Assembly (NCBI GenBank): GCA_023264995.1
Contig: JAHFUR010000020.1
Coordinates: forward strand, 16,634 to 80,633
From: Acidimicrobiia bacterium
Lineage (GTDB): Bacteria > Actinomycetota > Acidimicrobiia > Acidimicrobiales > AC-14
Direction of reading: 5' to 3'
DNA length: 64,000 nucleotides
Shown here in pieces: positions 47,901 to 57,817 of the stretch; within the stretch, counting starts at the first letter, position 1; each line of letters begins with the position of its first letter. The notes under the pieces were generated by a model. That model ran no database searches. It had not been told where the DNA came from and was given only the letters and a program-made list of their open reading frames with translations. Position numbers and translations under genes: made by a program.

Positions 47901-49314
47901 GCCGACTCCATGGCTTCGCGGGCGGGCAGGTGCGCGGCCCGGCGGGCGGGCAGGGCGCCGGCGGCCAGGGCGAGCATGGTCGAGCCGGCCACCGCCGAGG
48001 CCAGCACGGCGACGGGCAGCCCGAGGTGGACGCCGGCCAGGCCCTGGGCGGCCAGGTACCGGTTGACGACGGCGCTCACGCCCAGGGCGGTGCCGAAGCC
48101 CCCGGCGGTGCCGATCGTGCCGCCCACCAGCCCGAGCACGCCGGCCTCGAACAGGAAGATCCGCTGCACGTCACGGTCGCGGGCGCCGATGGCCTTGAGC
48201 ACGCCGATCTCCCGCCGGCGCTCCCGGACCGCGGCCAGCAGGGCGTTGGCGATGCCCAGCGAGGCGATGACCAGGGCGATGGCGCCGATGGCGCCGAGCA
48301 CGATCTCCACCACTCGCAGGTAGCGCTGGACCGACGCCACCAGGTTCTCCGGGGCGCTGGTGGAGTACCCCAGGTCGGTGATGTCCCGGCGGACCTCGTT
48401 GACCTTGTCCAGGTTGTTGGCGATGACGAACAGCCCGCTGTAGGGCGACGTGGGGATCTGCACCCGGCCCCCGCCGTCGCCGCCGGCGGCCGTCCAGGCC
48501 CGCGCCGCCCGCGACTGTTCGAGGGACACGATGAACTGGCCGGGGGCCGTCTCCTGGGCCACCACGCCCACGATCGTGGCCTTCAGCCAGCGGCTGCGGA
48601 AGCGCATGGGCAGGCCGGAGTCGGAGAACACCCGGGGCGCGCCGAGCTGGACCTCGGTGCCGACCACCGCTGCAGCCTGCTTCTTGGTCAGCCCCATGCG
48701 GGTCAGGTAGCCCTGGGTGACGGCCACCTCGGTGAGGGAGTGGGCCACCGGGAGCCGGCCGGTGAGGATGGTGATCGGCATCAGCGACGCCTTGTCGAGG
48801 TCGATCCCCACCATGGTCTCGGGGAACGGGTCGGGCGTGTGGAGGCCGGCGACGGAGGGGCGGGGGAGGGTCGAGACCGGGCCGCCCCGCGGGACGGTGG
48901 TCGTCGGCGCCAGCGTGGAAGGCAGGGGCGGGAGCCGGGTGAGGACGTCGGCGTTGGCCGGCGGCTCGGGGACGATGACGTTGACCACGGCGGCGACGAT
49001 CGGCAGCACCGACTTCACGTCGGCCAGAGCGGTGATCTTGGCCCGGACGGTGTCGTCGAGATCCTTCGGCGGCCCGGGGCGGGGATCGTCGGTGTCGACC
49101 TGGGAGGGGTCGGCCTCGGCGGCGGCCACGTTGATGCCCGAGAGCGGCCCGCCCTTGGACAGCTCGGAGAGGACCTTGGTGCGGGCGGTGCCGGCGATGG
49201 TCACGAGGGCGGTGAGCAGGGTGGCGGCCAGGGCGACGGCGGCCACGGTGAGGACCGACCGGCCGAAGCGCCGGCGGATGCTGGTGGCGGCCATGGCGGC
49301 CGCATCCCGCCACC

Positions 49315-49318
<4 letters not shown>
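47897..49318 (-). CDS. FtsX/MacB-like ABC permease
   Basis: Encodes 473 residues. An N-terminal helix (about 22-42), a large extracytoplasmic domain (about 45-335) and three C-terminal helices (about 345-370, 395-425, 438-460) is the MacB/LolC plan; the cytoplasmic loop R-E-R-R-R-E-I-G-V-L-K-A-I-G-A-R-D is the contact with the ATPase. Such transporters move lipoproteins, peptides or drive envelope enzymes. GTG 49318 overlaps the ATPase stop (GTGA). Confidence 0.9.
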
Positions 49319-49992
<674 letters not shown>

Positions 49993-50042
49993 GCCCCCTC
50001 CACTCTGGCCCATCGCGAGGCGGGGAGAGCCGCGCCCTTCTG

Positions 50043-50088
50043 ATCTGGCTGCAGTGACCGGTCTATTGGCGGGCTACTGCAGCCAGAT
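50043..50088. terminator. 13-bp inverted repeat with 20-base loop
   Basis: ATCTGGCTGCAGT (50043-50055) and ACTGCAGCCAGAT (50076-50088) are perfect complements. The element is 13 bases past the stop of the lipoprotein at 50102 and about 50 bases before the ABC ATPase start, all on the minus strand. There is no T-tract. It resembles, in its long loop, the hairpin at 22484-22535. Confidence 0.5.
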
Positions 50089-50101
50089 GGAAGGGATCGG
50101 G

Positions 50102-50956
50102 TCAGAACGAGCTGAGCGTCCCGCAGTTGCGCAAGCCGTAGGCGTCGAACTTGGCGTTGGCCGCGGTGATCAGCGTGGTGCTCTCACTGTCGAGGCTGTT
50201 GAAAAGGGCCTGGTTGGCCTTCTGGGCCGCGGCCTGGGCCTCCTTGTCCTTGGCGATCACCAGGTCCTGGGCGGCCAGCATGTCGGCCACCGTGGCCTCG
50301 TCGCCCGGGGCCTTGGGCAGGGCCTTGATGTCGTCGAACAGCTTGACCTCGATGGGCACGTAGGCGGCCAGGTACCTGCCGAGCGAGGCCAGCGACGTGG
50401 GGTTGGCCAGGGCGTTGGCCTTCTTGTTGGCTGCGGTGCACAGGGCCTCGGCCCGGGCGACGAAGGCGGCTTTGAGGACGGTGCGGGAGCCCTCGAAGAC
50501 GTTGGTGGCCGGCGCTTGCAGCCCGGTGCCGCAAGCGGCCAGCCCGTAGCCCTTGGCCGCCACGACGGCCGCGTCGACCTTGGCCTTCATGTCGTTGGCG
50601 GCCTGGGCGGTGACCTTGTCGTCGGTCTTGCCCGCCGCCGCCTGGAGGGCGCGGGCCGGCGCGCTGATATCGGCCAGGGCGGCGATCACGCCGGCGACGA
50701 CCGCTTTGTCGTCGCCGGGCGCCTTGACTTTCCGGAGCGCCTCGGCCTGGGCGTCGACGGTCGTGGCCACGGCGCCGGCGGCGATGGCCAGGTCGGGCAG
50801 GTTCGTCGGCTTGGCGATGGCTCCTGCGGTGGCGTTGCCCGGCCCGCAGGCCGCGTCGGCCTTGGTCAGGAACGCCGCCTTGCTCACGCCGCCGCCGCAG
50901 GCACCCAGCGAGGCGGCCAGGGCGACGACGCCGGCGGCAGCGAGGGGCCGGCGCAT
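50102..50956 (-). CDS. Four-Cys lipoprotein, paralogue A
   Basis: Encodes 284 residues. Lipobox L-G-A-C20. The mature protein has two repeats of a similar layout: F-L-T-K-A-D-A-A-C ... Y-G-L-A-A-C-G-T-G and F-V-A-R-A-E-A-L-C ... Y-G-L-R-N-C-G-T, so four Cys probably form two disulfides. It is Ala- and Lys-rich and helical. The neighbour at 50956 is a close paralogue. No function is recognised. ATG 50956 overlaps the upstream stop by one base (TGATG). Confidence 0.78.
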   Translation of the reverse strand: MRRPLAAAGVVALAASLGACGGGVSKAAFLTKADAACGPGNATAGAIAKPTNLPDLAIAAGAVATTVDAQAEALRKVKAPGDDKAVVAGVIAALADISAPARALQAAAGKTDDKVTAQAANDMKAKVDAAVVAAKGYGLAACGTGLQAPATNVFEGSRTVLKAAFVARAEALCTAANKKANALANPTSLASLGRYLAAYVPIEVKLFDDIKALPKAPGDEATVADMLAAQDLVIAKDKEAQAAAQKANQALFNSLDSESTTLITAANAKFDAYGLRNCGTLSSF

Positions 50957-51822
50957 CAGAAGCCGCCGTTCGTGCCGCAGACCTTGAGGCCGTAGGCGTC
51001 GAGCTTGGCGTTGATGGCGGTGTCGTTGACGTCGAGCTCCTCGAACAGCGCCCCGACCAGCTTGGCGTTGTTGGCCTTGGCCGCGGCGCCGACCTCCTTC
51101 ATCTTGGGCAGGCCGGCCTCGATGGCCTTGACGATCTCGCCGATGGTGGCCTCGTCGCCGGGGGGCACGGGGATGGCCTTGAAGTCGGCGACGAACTTGG
51201 TGACGATCGGCAGGTAGGCGTCGACGAAGCGGCTGAGCGAGCTCAGCGACGTGCCGGGCTGGGTGAGGGCGGCGGCCTTGCGGTTCATGTCCCGGCAGGC
51301 GGCCTCGGCCTTGGTCACATAGGTGGCCTTCACGACCGACTTGGTGCCGTCGAACAGGCCGGCGACGGCGGGCTTCAGGCCGGTGCCGCACTGGGTGAGC
51401 CCGTAGGCCTGGGCCGCGGTGGCGGCGGCGTCGGCCTTGGCCTGCATGTCGACGGCCGCTCGGCCCATGCCGGCGTCGTCGGTCTTGGCCGCCGCGTCCT
51501 GGAGCGACTTGGTGGGGGCGCTCACCTCGCCGATGGCGGCGATGATGGCCTCGATCTGGGCCTTGTCCTTGCCGCCGGGCATCTTCATGGCCCGCAGCAT
51601 GGCGACCTGGCCGTCCACGGCGGAGACCGTCGCGCCGGCCGCGGTGGCGACCTGTGGAGCGTTGGTGGGCTTGGTGGCGGCGGAAATGGCCGCGTTGCCG
51701 ACGGCGCAGGAGGCGTCGGCCTTGGTGGTGAAGGTGGCCTTGCTCGGGCCGCTGTCGCCGCAGGCCACGAGGGCCGCGGCGAGCGCGGCCAACGGGATGA
51801 TCAGGGTGGTCCGTGCCCGCAC
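50956..51822 (-). CDS. Four-Cys lipoprotein, paralogue B
   Basis: Encodes 288 residues from GTG 51820-51822 (GAGAGGATCC upstream). Lipobox L-V-A-C21. It shares with the next gene F-T-T-K-A-D-A-S-C, Y-G-L-T-Q-C-G-T-G-L, Y-V-T-K-A-E-A-A-C, the conserved P-P-G-D-E-A-T segment and Y-G-L-K-V-C-G-T near the end, so the pair arose by tandem duplication of an already internally duplicated gene. Divergent from trmD. Confidence 0.78.
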   Translation of the reverse strand: MRARTTLIIPLAALAAALVACGDSGPSKATFTTKADASCAVGNAAISAATKPTNAPQVATAAGATVSAVDGQVAMLRAMKMPGGKDKAQIEAIIAAIGEVSAPTKSLQDAAAKTDDAGMGRAAVDMQAKADAAATAAQAYGLTQCGTGLKPAVAGLFDGTKSVVKATYVTKAEAACRDMNRKAAALTQPGTSLSSLSRFVDAYLPIVTKFVADFKAIPVPPGDEATIGEIVKAIEAGLPKMKEVGAAAKANNAKLVGALFEELDVNDTAINAKLDAYGLKVCGTNGGF

Positions 51823-51900
51823 GTGGGGATCCTCTCGCCGCAGGGATGCGTCCCCAGTCTGTCGGCACCAGGGCCCGTCCGCTGTAGACAGTTGGTGCAG

Positions 51901-52674
51901 ATGCACATCCACGTCTTCACCGGACTGCCCCAAATCCTCGAGGGCCCGCTGTCGGCCAGCCTGCTCGGGCGGGCGCGGGAGCGGGGCACTGTGGCCGTGA
52001 CAGTCCACGACCTTCGGGAGCACACCACCGACCGGCACCGGTCGCTCGACGACGCCCCGTTCGGCGGCGGCGCCGGCATGGTGCTCTCGCCCGAGCCCGT
52101 GTTCCGGGCCGTCGAGGCCGTGCAGCCGCCCCGGCCGCTGTTCCTGCTCGACCCCGGGGGCCGGCGGTTCGACCAGGCCATGGCGGCCGAGCTGGCCGCC
52201 GGCGCCGGCTTCTCCCTGCTCTGCGGCCGCTACGAGGGGGTCGACGAACGGGTGCGCCGGCACCTGGTGGACGGGGAGCTGTCGATCGGCGACTTCGTGC
52301 TGGCCGGGGGTGAGGCGGCCGCGTTCGTCGTGATCGAGGCCGTCACCCGGCTGGTGCCGGGCGTCATGGGCAACGATGCGTCGGCCGGCGAGGAGTCCTT
52401 CGTCGACGGGCTCCTCGAACACCCGGTCTTCACCCGGCCGGCGGAGTTCCGCGGCTGGGCCGTCCCCGAGGTGCTGCGCTCCGGCGACCACGCCCGGGTG
52501 GCCCGCTGGCGCCGGGCCGTCTCCCTGGCCCGCACGGTGGCCCGCCGGCCGGATCTGATCGACGCCCGGGGCGGGCTGACCGACGAGGAAGCCGCCCTGC
52601 TGCGGGACCTCGGGTGGGCGGAGTACCATGCACTGTCCCCGGAAGACCCGTTGCAGGAGTCGAGCGCGCCATGA
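51901..52674 (+). CDS. trmD: tRNA (guanine37-N1)-methyltransferase TrmD
   Basis: Encodes 257 residues. The SPOUT knot motifs [12 protein letters not shown] and [11 protein letters not shown] are intact, as is P-F-G-G-G-A-G-M-V. It uses S-adenosylmethionine to make m1G37 in tRNA, which prevents frameshifting. ATG 51901 has no strong ribosome site; the longer frame upstream is a shadow. In most bacteria rpsP and rimM come before trmD; here a divergent lipoprotein gene does. It ends in an ATGA overlap with rplS. Confidence 0.94.
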   Translation: MHIHVFTGLPQILEGPLSASLLGRARERGTVAVTVHDLREHTTDRHRSLDDAPFGGGAGMVLSPEPVFRAVEAVQPPRPLFLLDPGGRRFDQAMAAELAAGAGFSLLCGRYEGVDERVRRHLVDGELSIGDFVLAGGEAAAFVVIEAVTRLVPGVMGNDASAGEESFVDGLLEHPVFTRPAEFRGWAVPEVLRSGDHARVARWRRAVSLARTVARRPDLIDARGGLTDEEAALLRDLGWAEYHALSPEDPLQESSAP

Positions 52675-53021
52675 ACCCCACCGATCTCGTCGATCGCGAC
52701 AGCCTTCGCGACGACATCCCCCGCTTCGGCCCGGGCGACACGCTCAAGGTCCACGTGCGGGTGGTGGAGGGGAACCGGGAGCGGGTGCAGGTGTTCCAGG
52801 GCGTCGTCATCCGCCGCCAGGGCTCCGGCGTGCGGGAGACCTTCACCGTGCGCAAGATCAGCTTCGGCGTCGGCGTGGAGCGCACCTTCCCGGTGCACTC
52901 GCCGATCGTCTCCAAGATCGAGGTCGACCGCCTGGGCGACGTGCGGCGGGCCAAGCTCTACTACCTGCGTGACCGGATCGGGAAGAAGGCCAAGATCAAG
53001 GAGAAGCGCACCGTCAGGTGA
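52671..53021 (+). CDS. rplS: 50S ribosomal protein L19
   Basis: Encodes 116 residues, the normal L19 length. [20 protein letters not shown] and [12 protein letters not shown] are characteristic. L19 sits at the 30S-50S interface. ATG 52671 overlaps trmD's stop (ATGA), and the stop overlaps the lepB start (GTGA), so the three are translated in series. Usual trmD-rplS-lepB order. Confidence 0.96.
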   Translation: MNPTDLVDRDSLRDDIPRFGPGDTLKVHVRVVEGNRERVQVFQGVVIRRQGSGVRETFTVRKISFGVGVERTFPVHSPIVSKIEVDRLGDVRRAKLYYLRDRIGKKAKIKEKRTVR

Positions 53022-53653
53022 GCTCTCGCCAGCCGGAGGGGGCCACGGCTTCCGGCGCTGACAGGTCCTCGTTCCTCGGCGTCGTGCGGGAACTGGGCGT
53101 GATGGTCGTGACCGCCCTGGTCATCGCCGTGGTCGTCAAGAGCTTCGTGGCCCAGGCGTTCTACATCCCGTCGGGCTCGATGCTGCCCCAGCTCCAGATC
53201 AACGACCGGGTGATCGTGTCCAAGGTCGCCTTCCGGCTGCACGACCCCCACCGCGGCGACATTGTGGTGTTCGACGCCCCGGGCGGGAAGCCGAAACCGT
53301 CTTCGCCCCTGCCCGAACGGGCGCTGCGCAGCATCGTGCAGTCCATCGGCCTGTCCGCGCCGTCGACGGACGAGTACATCAAGCGGGTCGTCGCCCTGCC
53401 CGGGGAGCGGGTCGAGGGTCGCGGCGGCAAGGTGTTCGTGGACGGGCGCGAGCTGGTCGAGCCCTACCTGCCGGCCGGCGTGGTCACCAGCGACTTCGCC
53501 GTTGTCGTCGTCAAGCCCGGCACGCTGTGGGTGATGGGGGACAACCGCACCAACTCCGCCGACAGCCGCACCTTCGGCCCGGTACCGGAGTCAACGGTGG
53601 TCGGCCGGGCCTTCGCCCGGGTGTGGCCCGTCACCCATACGTCCTTCCTCTGA
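53018..53653 (+). CDS. lepB: Signal peptidase I
   Basis: Encodes 211 residues from GTG 53018. One N-terminal membrane helix (about 24-45, [18 protein letters not shown]) precedes the catalytic domain: nucleophile Ser54 in P-S-G-S54-M-L-P and general-base Lys122 in Y-I-K122-[19 protein letters not shown] is the conserved box E. It removes signal peptides from Sec and Tat exports such as the many lipid-free secreted proteins here. Confidence 0.94.
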   Translation: MSSRQPEGATASGADRSSFLGVVRELGVMVVTALVIAVVVKSFVAQAFYIPSGSMLPQLQINDRVIVSKVAFRLHDPHRGDIVVFDAPGGKPKPSSPLPERALRSIVQSIGLSAPSTDEYIKRVVALPGERVEGRGGKVFVDGRELVEPYLPAGVVTSDFAVVVVKPGTLWVMGDNRTNSADSRTFGPVPESTVVGRAFARVWPVTHTSFL

Positions 53654-53669
53654 TCGACCGGATCAGTCG

Positions 53670-53675
53670 TACAGT
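53670..53675 (+). promoter_or_regulatory. -10 box TACAGT before the DUF2469 gene
   Basis: TACAGT lies six bases before ATG 53682 with no ribosome site between, consistent with an additional leaderless start inside the operon. No -35 is recognisable. The same TACAGT occurs at 59510-59515, upstream of the LytM-lipase gene. Confidence 0.3.
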
Positions 53676-53681
53676 GGCGTC

Positions 53682-53990
53682 ATGAGCGAAGAGGATCTGG
53701 AGCGCTACGAGACCGAGATGGAGCTCCAGCTGTACAAGGAGTACCGCGACGTCCTGCCCCTCTTCGGGTACGTGGTGGAGACCGAGCGCCGGTTCTATCT
53801 GGCCAACACAGTCGACATGGTCCTCCACGACGACGACGGGGCCGGCGGCGGGCGCAGCCACCTGGAGCTGGAGCTGAAGGACGCCTGGGTGTGGGACATC
53901 TACCGGCCCGGCCCGGCTCGGTTCGTATCCTCGGTCCGGATCGTCACCTTCAAGGACGTCAACATCGAGAAGATCCGCAACGACCCATGA
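53682..53990 (+). CDS. DUF2469 protein
   Basis: Encodes 102 residues, almost the whole of this small actinobacterial family: M-S-E-E-D-L-E-R-Y-E-T-E-M-E-L, Y-R-D-V-L-P-L-F-Y-V-V-E-T-E-R-R-F-Y-L-A-N and D-A-W-V-W-D-I-Y-R-P are its signature blocks. Function unknown; it almost always lies between lepB and the UPF0102 gene in actinobacteria, as here. One acidic helical N-terminus and no Cys. Confidence 0.92.
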   Translation: MSEEDLERYETEMELQLYKEYRDVLPLFGYVVETERRFYLANTVDMVLHDDDGAGGGRSHLELELKDAWVWDIYRPGPARFVSSVRIVTFKDVNIEKIRNDP

Positions 53991-54078
53991 GCCGGGTGAT
54001 CGGCCCGGGAGGCCGGTCCAGACGGCACAGGACCGGCCCGGGATGCCGGCCTGGGAGGCTGTCTCCGAGCGGGGGCCG

Positions 54079-54423
54079 GTGACCCAGGCTCGGCGGGCGC
54101 TCGGGGCGCAGGGCGAGGATGCCGTCGCCGCCTGGTACCTGGCCCAGGGTTACGAGGTCGTCGAGCGGAACTGGCGGTGCCGCGCCGGCGAGCTCGACCT
54201 GATCGTGCGCCGAGGGCGGACCTTCGTGTTCTGCGAGGTCAAGACCCGGGCGTCCGACGCCTTCGGCGCGCCGGTCGAGGCGGTCACGCGGGAGAAGCAG
54301 GTGCGGGTCCGCCACCTCGCCGCCCGCTGGCTGGAGGATGCGCCCCTGCGGCCCACCGACATCCGCTTCGACGTGGCGTCGGTGCTGGCCGGCGAGATCG
54401 AGGTGGTGGAAGGGGCGTTCTAG
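54079..54423 (+). CDS. UPF0102 (YraN-like) nuclease-fold protein
   Basis: Encodes 114 residues from GTG 54079, which matches the usual family start (T-x-A-R-x-x-L-G-x-x-G-E); ATG 54043 would add 12 atypical residues. The PD-(D/E)XK core is visible: G-E-L-D-L-I-V-R and F-C-E-V-K-T-R. YraN-type proteins have a restriction-nuclease fold; their role, perhaps in Holliday-junction processing near ribosome-maturation genes, is not settled. Its stop overlaps that of the convergent rpiB. Confidence 0.9.
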   Translation: MTQARRALGAQGEDAVAAWYLAQGYEVVERNWRCRAGELDLIVRRGRTFVFCEVKTRASDAFGAPVEAVTREKQVRVRHLAARWLEDAPLRPTDIRFDVASVLAGEIEVVEGAF

Positions 54424-54884
54424 GCCTGGCCGGCCTGGTCGCACTCCTGGCGCTCGATGGCGGCGAGCTGGTCGATGCGAGCCTGGTGGCGGCCCCCTTC
54501 GAACTCGGTGGCCAGGAAGAGGTCGGTCACCCGCAGGGCGTAGGCGTCGGCCAGGACCCGGGCGCCGAAGGCCAGCACGTTGGCGTTGTTGTGCTCGCGG
54601 GCGAGGCGGGCGGTGAACTCGTCGTGGCACAGGGCGGCGCGCACGCCGTTGACCTTGTTGGCCGCGATCTGCTCGCCCTGGCCGCTGCCGCCGATGACGA
54701 TGCCGAAGTCGGCCTGGCCGGCGACGACCGCCCGGCCGGCGGCGGCGCAGAAGGGCGGGTAGTCCACCGACGCCTCGGAGTCGGTGCCCATGTCGAGCAC
54801 CTCGTGGCCGCCGGCGACGAGGTGGGCGGCGACGACGGTCTTCAGCCGGTACCCGGCGTGGTCGGCGGCGACGGCGATCCTCAC
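54420..54884 (-). CDS. rpiB: Ribose-5-phosphate isomerase B
   Basis: Encodes 154 residues from GTG 54884 (GAGGAGCC upstream). RpiB marks: A-A-D-H-A-G-Y near the N-terminus, V-D-Y-P, G-G-S-G-Q-G, C-H-D (catalytic Cys in this type), N-N-A-N-V-L-A-F-G-A-R-V and G-G-R-H-x-A-R. It interconverts ribose-5-phosphate and ribulose-5-phosphate. It is 10 bases downstream of the 37-residue membrane peptide gene, likely one operon. Confidence 0.93.
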   Translation of the reverse strand: MRIAVAADHAGYRLKTVVAAHLVAGGHEVLDMGTDSEASVDYPPFCAAAGRAVVAGQADFGIVIGGSGQGEQIAANKVNGVRAALCHDEFTARLAREHNNANVLAFGARVLADAYALRVTDLFLATEFEGGRHQARIDQLAAIERQECDQAGQA

Positions 54885-54894
54885 GAGTGGCTCC

Positions 54895-55008
54895 TCATCG
54901 GGGGAGTGCGGCCCAGACGAGGAGCACGGCGACCACGGCGAAGGCGGCGGCGACCATGACGTAGTCGGTGGGTCGGCGGCGTTGCTGGCGGAGCGGGTTG
55001 AAGCCCAT
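54895..55008 (-). CDS. Small single-pass membrane protein upstream of rpiB
   Basis: A 37-residue ORF, ATG 55006-55008 to TGA 54895-54897. A basic head (MGFNPLRQQRRRPTDY) is followed by one helix (VMVAAAFAVVAVLLVWAAL). Similar tiny proteins stand next to rpiB in other actinobacteria as I recall, but no database could be checked. No ribosome site is obvious. The stop is 10 bases before the rpiB start. Confidence 0.6.
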   Translation of the reverse strand: MGFNPLRQQRRRPTDYVMVAAAFAVVAVLLVWAALPR

Positions 55009-55106
55009 CGGGGGATTCTGTCGCAGCCCCCGGGTATCCTCCAATCAGCTCGCTCGAGCGGCCGGCGTCACGGCCCTCCCCCTGGTCCTTTCCCGTGGGA
55101 GCGCCC

Positions 55107-56624
55107 ATGATCGCCATCGTCCCGTCCGCCACGCTGCTGGGCGTCGAAGGCGCGCCGGTCGCCGTCGAGGTCCATGTGTCCAAGGGCCTCCCCGGCTTCA
55201 CCATCGTCGGCCTGCCCGACGCGTCGTGCCGGGAGTCGCGCGACCGGGTCCGCGCCGCCCTGCTGTCGAGCGGGCTGGCGTGGCCGCTCAAGCGGGTGAC
55301 GGTCAACCTGGCGCCTTCGAGCGTCCGCAAGGCCGGCGGGGGGCTCGACCTGCCCATCGCCGTCGGGCTGCTGGTGGCGTCGGAGGAGCTCACCGCCGAG
55401 GCGGTGGCCGGCTGTGCGTTCGTCGGCGAGCTGGGCCTCGATGGGTCCATCCGCCGGGTGCCGGGCATCGTCCCCCTGGTCGCGGCGCTCACGGCGCGGG
55501 TGGTCGTCGTCCCACCCGACTGCTTTGCCGAGGCCAGCGTCGTGGGCGGTCACAAGGTCCGGGTGGCGGGCACCCTCACCGAGCTTCTCGCCGCCCTGCG
55601 GGGCTCCGGTCCGTGGCCCGGGCCGCCGGACCCGCCGGCGCCGCGTCCGGCCCCCGTCGCCGGCCTCCCCGACCTGGCCGACGTCCGGGGCCAGGCCGTC
55701 GGGCGGGTCGCGGTCGAGGTGGCGGCGGCCGGCGGCCACCACCTCCTGTTCTCCGGTCCGCCCGGCGCCGGCAAGACCATGCTGGCCAGCCGGCTCCCCG
55801 GCCTGCTCCCGCCGCTGGAAGGCGACGATGCCCTTACCGCCACCCGGGTCCACTCCGCCGCGGCCGTCACCCTCCCCCCGGGGGGCCTGGTGGTGCGGCC
55901 GCCGTTCCGCGCCCCGCACCACGGCGCCTCGGCTGTGGCCTTGATCGGCGGGGGCACGGGCACCATGCGGCCCGGGGAGATCAGCCTGAGCCACGGCGGC
56001 GTCCTGTTCCTCGACGAGATGTGCGAGTTCCCCTCCGCGGTGCTGGATGCGCTGCGCCAGCCGCTGGAGGAGGGTGTAGTCCGGGTGTGCCGGGCCCGGG
56101 CCACCGTCACCTTCCCGGCCCGCTTCCTGCTGGTGGGCGCCACCAACCCGTGCCCGTGCGGCGAGGGCGGCGCCGGGACCGCCTGCCGGTGCCCCCCGGC
56201 GGCCCGCCAGCGCTACAACCGCCGCCTGTCCGGCCCGCTGCTCGACCGCTTTGACCTGCGGGTCGTCGTGAGCCGGCCGGATGCCGCCGCGGTCCTCGGC
56301 GGCCCGCCGGGGGAGGGGAGCCAGGCGGTGGCCGCCCGGGTGCTGGCCGCGCGGGCCCTGGCCCGGGAGCGAGGGGCCCGCTGCAACGCCGAGCTGCCGG
56401 CGGCGGCGCTCGACGCCCTGGTGCCCCTGGCGCCCGAGGCAGCGCGGGTGCTCGAGCACCGCTTGCGGGCCGGGCTGCTCAGCGCACGTGGTGTCCACCG
56501 GATCCGCCGGGTCGCCCGCACCATCGCCGACCTCGGAGGCCATGCCGGCCCCGTTGCCGAGGAGCACGTCTGCCTGGCCCTGAGCCTGCGGGCCGAGCTG
56601 GCGCCGGCGGAGGCGGCGGCATGA
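55107..56624 (+). CDS. ComM/YifB-type AAA ATPase (Mg-chelatase-like)
   Basis: Encodes 505 residues from ATG 55107 with GGGAGCG upstream. N-terminal LonC-like part (V-S-K-G-L-P-G-F-T-I-V-G-L-P-D, V-N-L-A-P-S-x-V-R-K), Walker A G-P-P-G-A-G-K-T, Walker B V-L-F-L-D-E-M and the four-Cys zinc-type N-P-C-P-C-G...C-R-C segment are as in YifB/ComM. ComM is a branch-migration helicase in natural transformation. It overlaps dprA (ATGA), also a transformation gene. Confidence 0.92.
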   Translation: MIAIVPSATLLGVEGAPVAVEVHVSKGLPGFTIVGLPDASCRESRDRVRAALLSSGLAWPLKRVTVNLAPSSVRKAGGGLDLPIAVGLLVASEELTAEAVAGCAFVGELGLDGSIRRVPGIVPLVAALTARVVVVPPDCFAEASVVGGHKVRVAGTLTELLAALRGSGPWPGPPDPPAPRPAPVAGLPDLADVRGQAVGRVAVEVAAAGGHHLLFSGPPGAGKTMLASRLPGLLPPLEGDDALTATRVHSAAAVTLPPGGLVVRPPFRAPHHGASAVALIGGGTGTMRPGEISLSHGGVLFLDEMCEFPSAVLDALRQPLEEGVVRVCRARATVTFPARFLLVGATNPCPCGEGGAGTACRCPPAARQRYNRRLSGPLLDRFDLRVVVSRPDAAAVLGGPPGEGSQAVAARVLAARALARERGARCNAELPAAALDALVPLAPEAARVLEHRLRAGLLSARGVHRIRRVARTIADLGGHAGPVAEEHVCLALSLRAELAPAEAAA

Positions 56625-57766
56625 CCCCGGGAGGCCCGGGAGGCCGGTCAGGCCAGGGAGGGACCGGCGAGGAGGCGTGGGCGGCGGCGCTGGCCGGCTT
56701 GCCGGCCATGGGGCCGGCGCGGTTGCGCGCCCTCCTGGCCACGTGGGCGCCGGCCGAGGCGTGGGCCAAGGTGGTCGGTGGCGCCGGGTGTTCGAGGCCC
56801 GAGGTGGCGCGGGCCTGCCGCCCCGACCCGGCGGGCGTGGCTGCCTACTGGCGGGCCGCCGCCCGCCGGGTGTCGGTGGCCGACGGGTGGGAGGCTCTTG
56901 GGCGGGCGGGCGTGTCCGTCACCGTCGCCGGCGGTCCGGGCTACCCGGATGCGCTCCGGCTCGACCCGGAGCCGCCGGCGGTCCTGTTCTCCCGGGGCGA
57001 CCTCGGGGTCATCGCCGGCCGGAGGGTGGCCATCGTCGGCACCCGCCGCTGCACCCGCTACGGCCGTGACGTCGCCCATGAGCTGGGCCGCGACCTGGCT
57101 GCCGGCGGGGTTCGGGTGATCTCCGGCTTGGCCCTGGGGATCGACGGGGCGGCCCACCGGGGCGCGCTCGCCTCGAACGGGGCGCCGCCGATCGGAGTGG
57201 TCGGGAGCGGCCTCGACGTGGTGTACCCGCCCGGCCATCGAGACCTGTGGGAGAGCGTGGCCGGCGCCGGCGTGCTGCTCAGCGAGGCGCCGCTCGGCGC
57301 CCGGCCCGAGCCCTGGCGCTTCCCGGTGCGCAACCGGGTGATCGCCGCGCTGGCCGAGCTCGTCGTGGTCGTCGAGTCAGCCGAGAAGGGCGGGTCGCGC
57401 CACACCGTGGAGGCGGCCATGGCCCGCGATGTGCAGGTCATGGCCGTCCCGGGCTCGGTGCGGAGCCCGGTGTCGGCCTATCCCAACGGCCTGCTGGCCG
57501 ATGGGTGCCATCCGGTCCGCGACGCGCTCGACGTCCTGGTTGGGCTCGGCCTCTCGAGCGCGCCGGCGCCGCCAGCAGAGGCTCGGCCCGTCCCCGGCCC
57601 GGAGGAGACGCCGGTGCTCGACGCCATCGGCTGGGAGCCGGCGACCTTCGACGACGTGTGCGGTCGCAGCGGGTGCAGCCCGGGGCAGGTCGGCGTGGCG
57701 CTCGCCCGCCTCCAGGCCGGCGGCTGGGTGGCCGAGCGGGCCGGCTGGTGGGAGCGGGCCCGATGA
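56621..57766 (+). CDS. dprA: DNA-protecting protein DprA
   Basis: Encodes 381 residues. The Rossmann-like DprA core has A-I-V-G-T-R-R-C-T-R-Y-G, I-S-G-L-A-L-G-I-D-G-A-A-H-R-G-A-L and E-K-G-G-S-R-H-T-V-E-A-A; the N-terminal SAM-like part is long and Gly-rich and the C-terminal winged helix (E-E-T-P-V-L-D-A-I-G...) is present. DprA loads RecA on incoming single-stranded DNA. The comM-dprA-xerC order is common in actinobacteria. Confidence 0.93.
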   Translation: MTPGGPGGRSGQGGTGEEAWAAALAGLPAMGPARLRALLATWAPAEAWAKVVGGAGCSRPEVARACRPDPAGVAAYWRAAARRVSVADGWEALGRAGVSVTVAGGPGYPDALRLDPEPPAVLFSRGDLGVIAGRRVAIVGTRRCTRYGRDVAHELGRDLAAGGVRVISGLALGIDGAAHRGALASNGAPPIGVVGSGLDVVYPPGHRDLWESVAGAGVLLSEAPLGARPEPWRFPVRNRVIAALAELVVVVESAEKGGSRHTVEAAMARDVQVMAVPGSVRSPVSAYPNGLLADGCHPVRDALDVLVGLGLSSAPAPPAEARPVPGPEETPVLDAIGWEPATFDDVCGRSGCSPGQVGVALARLQAGGWVAERAGWWERAR

Positions 57767-57817
57767 CGGAGGGGTATGCCGGCGCTGGGGTGCTGGTCCC
57801 GGTACCGTCGAGGGCCG

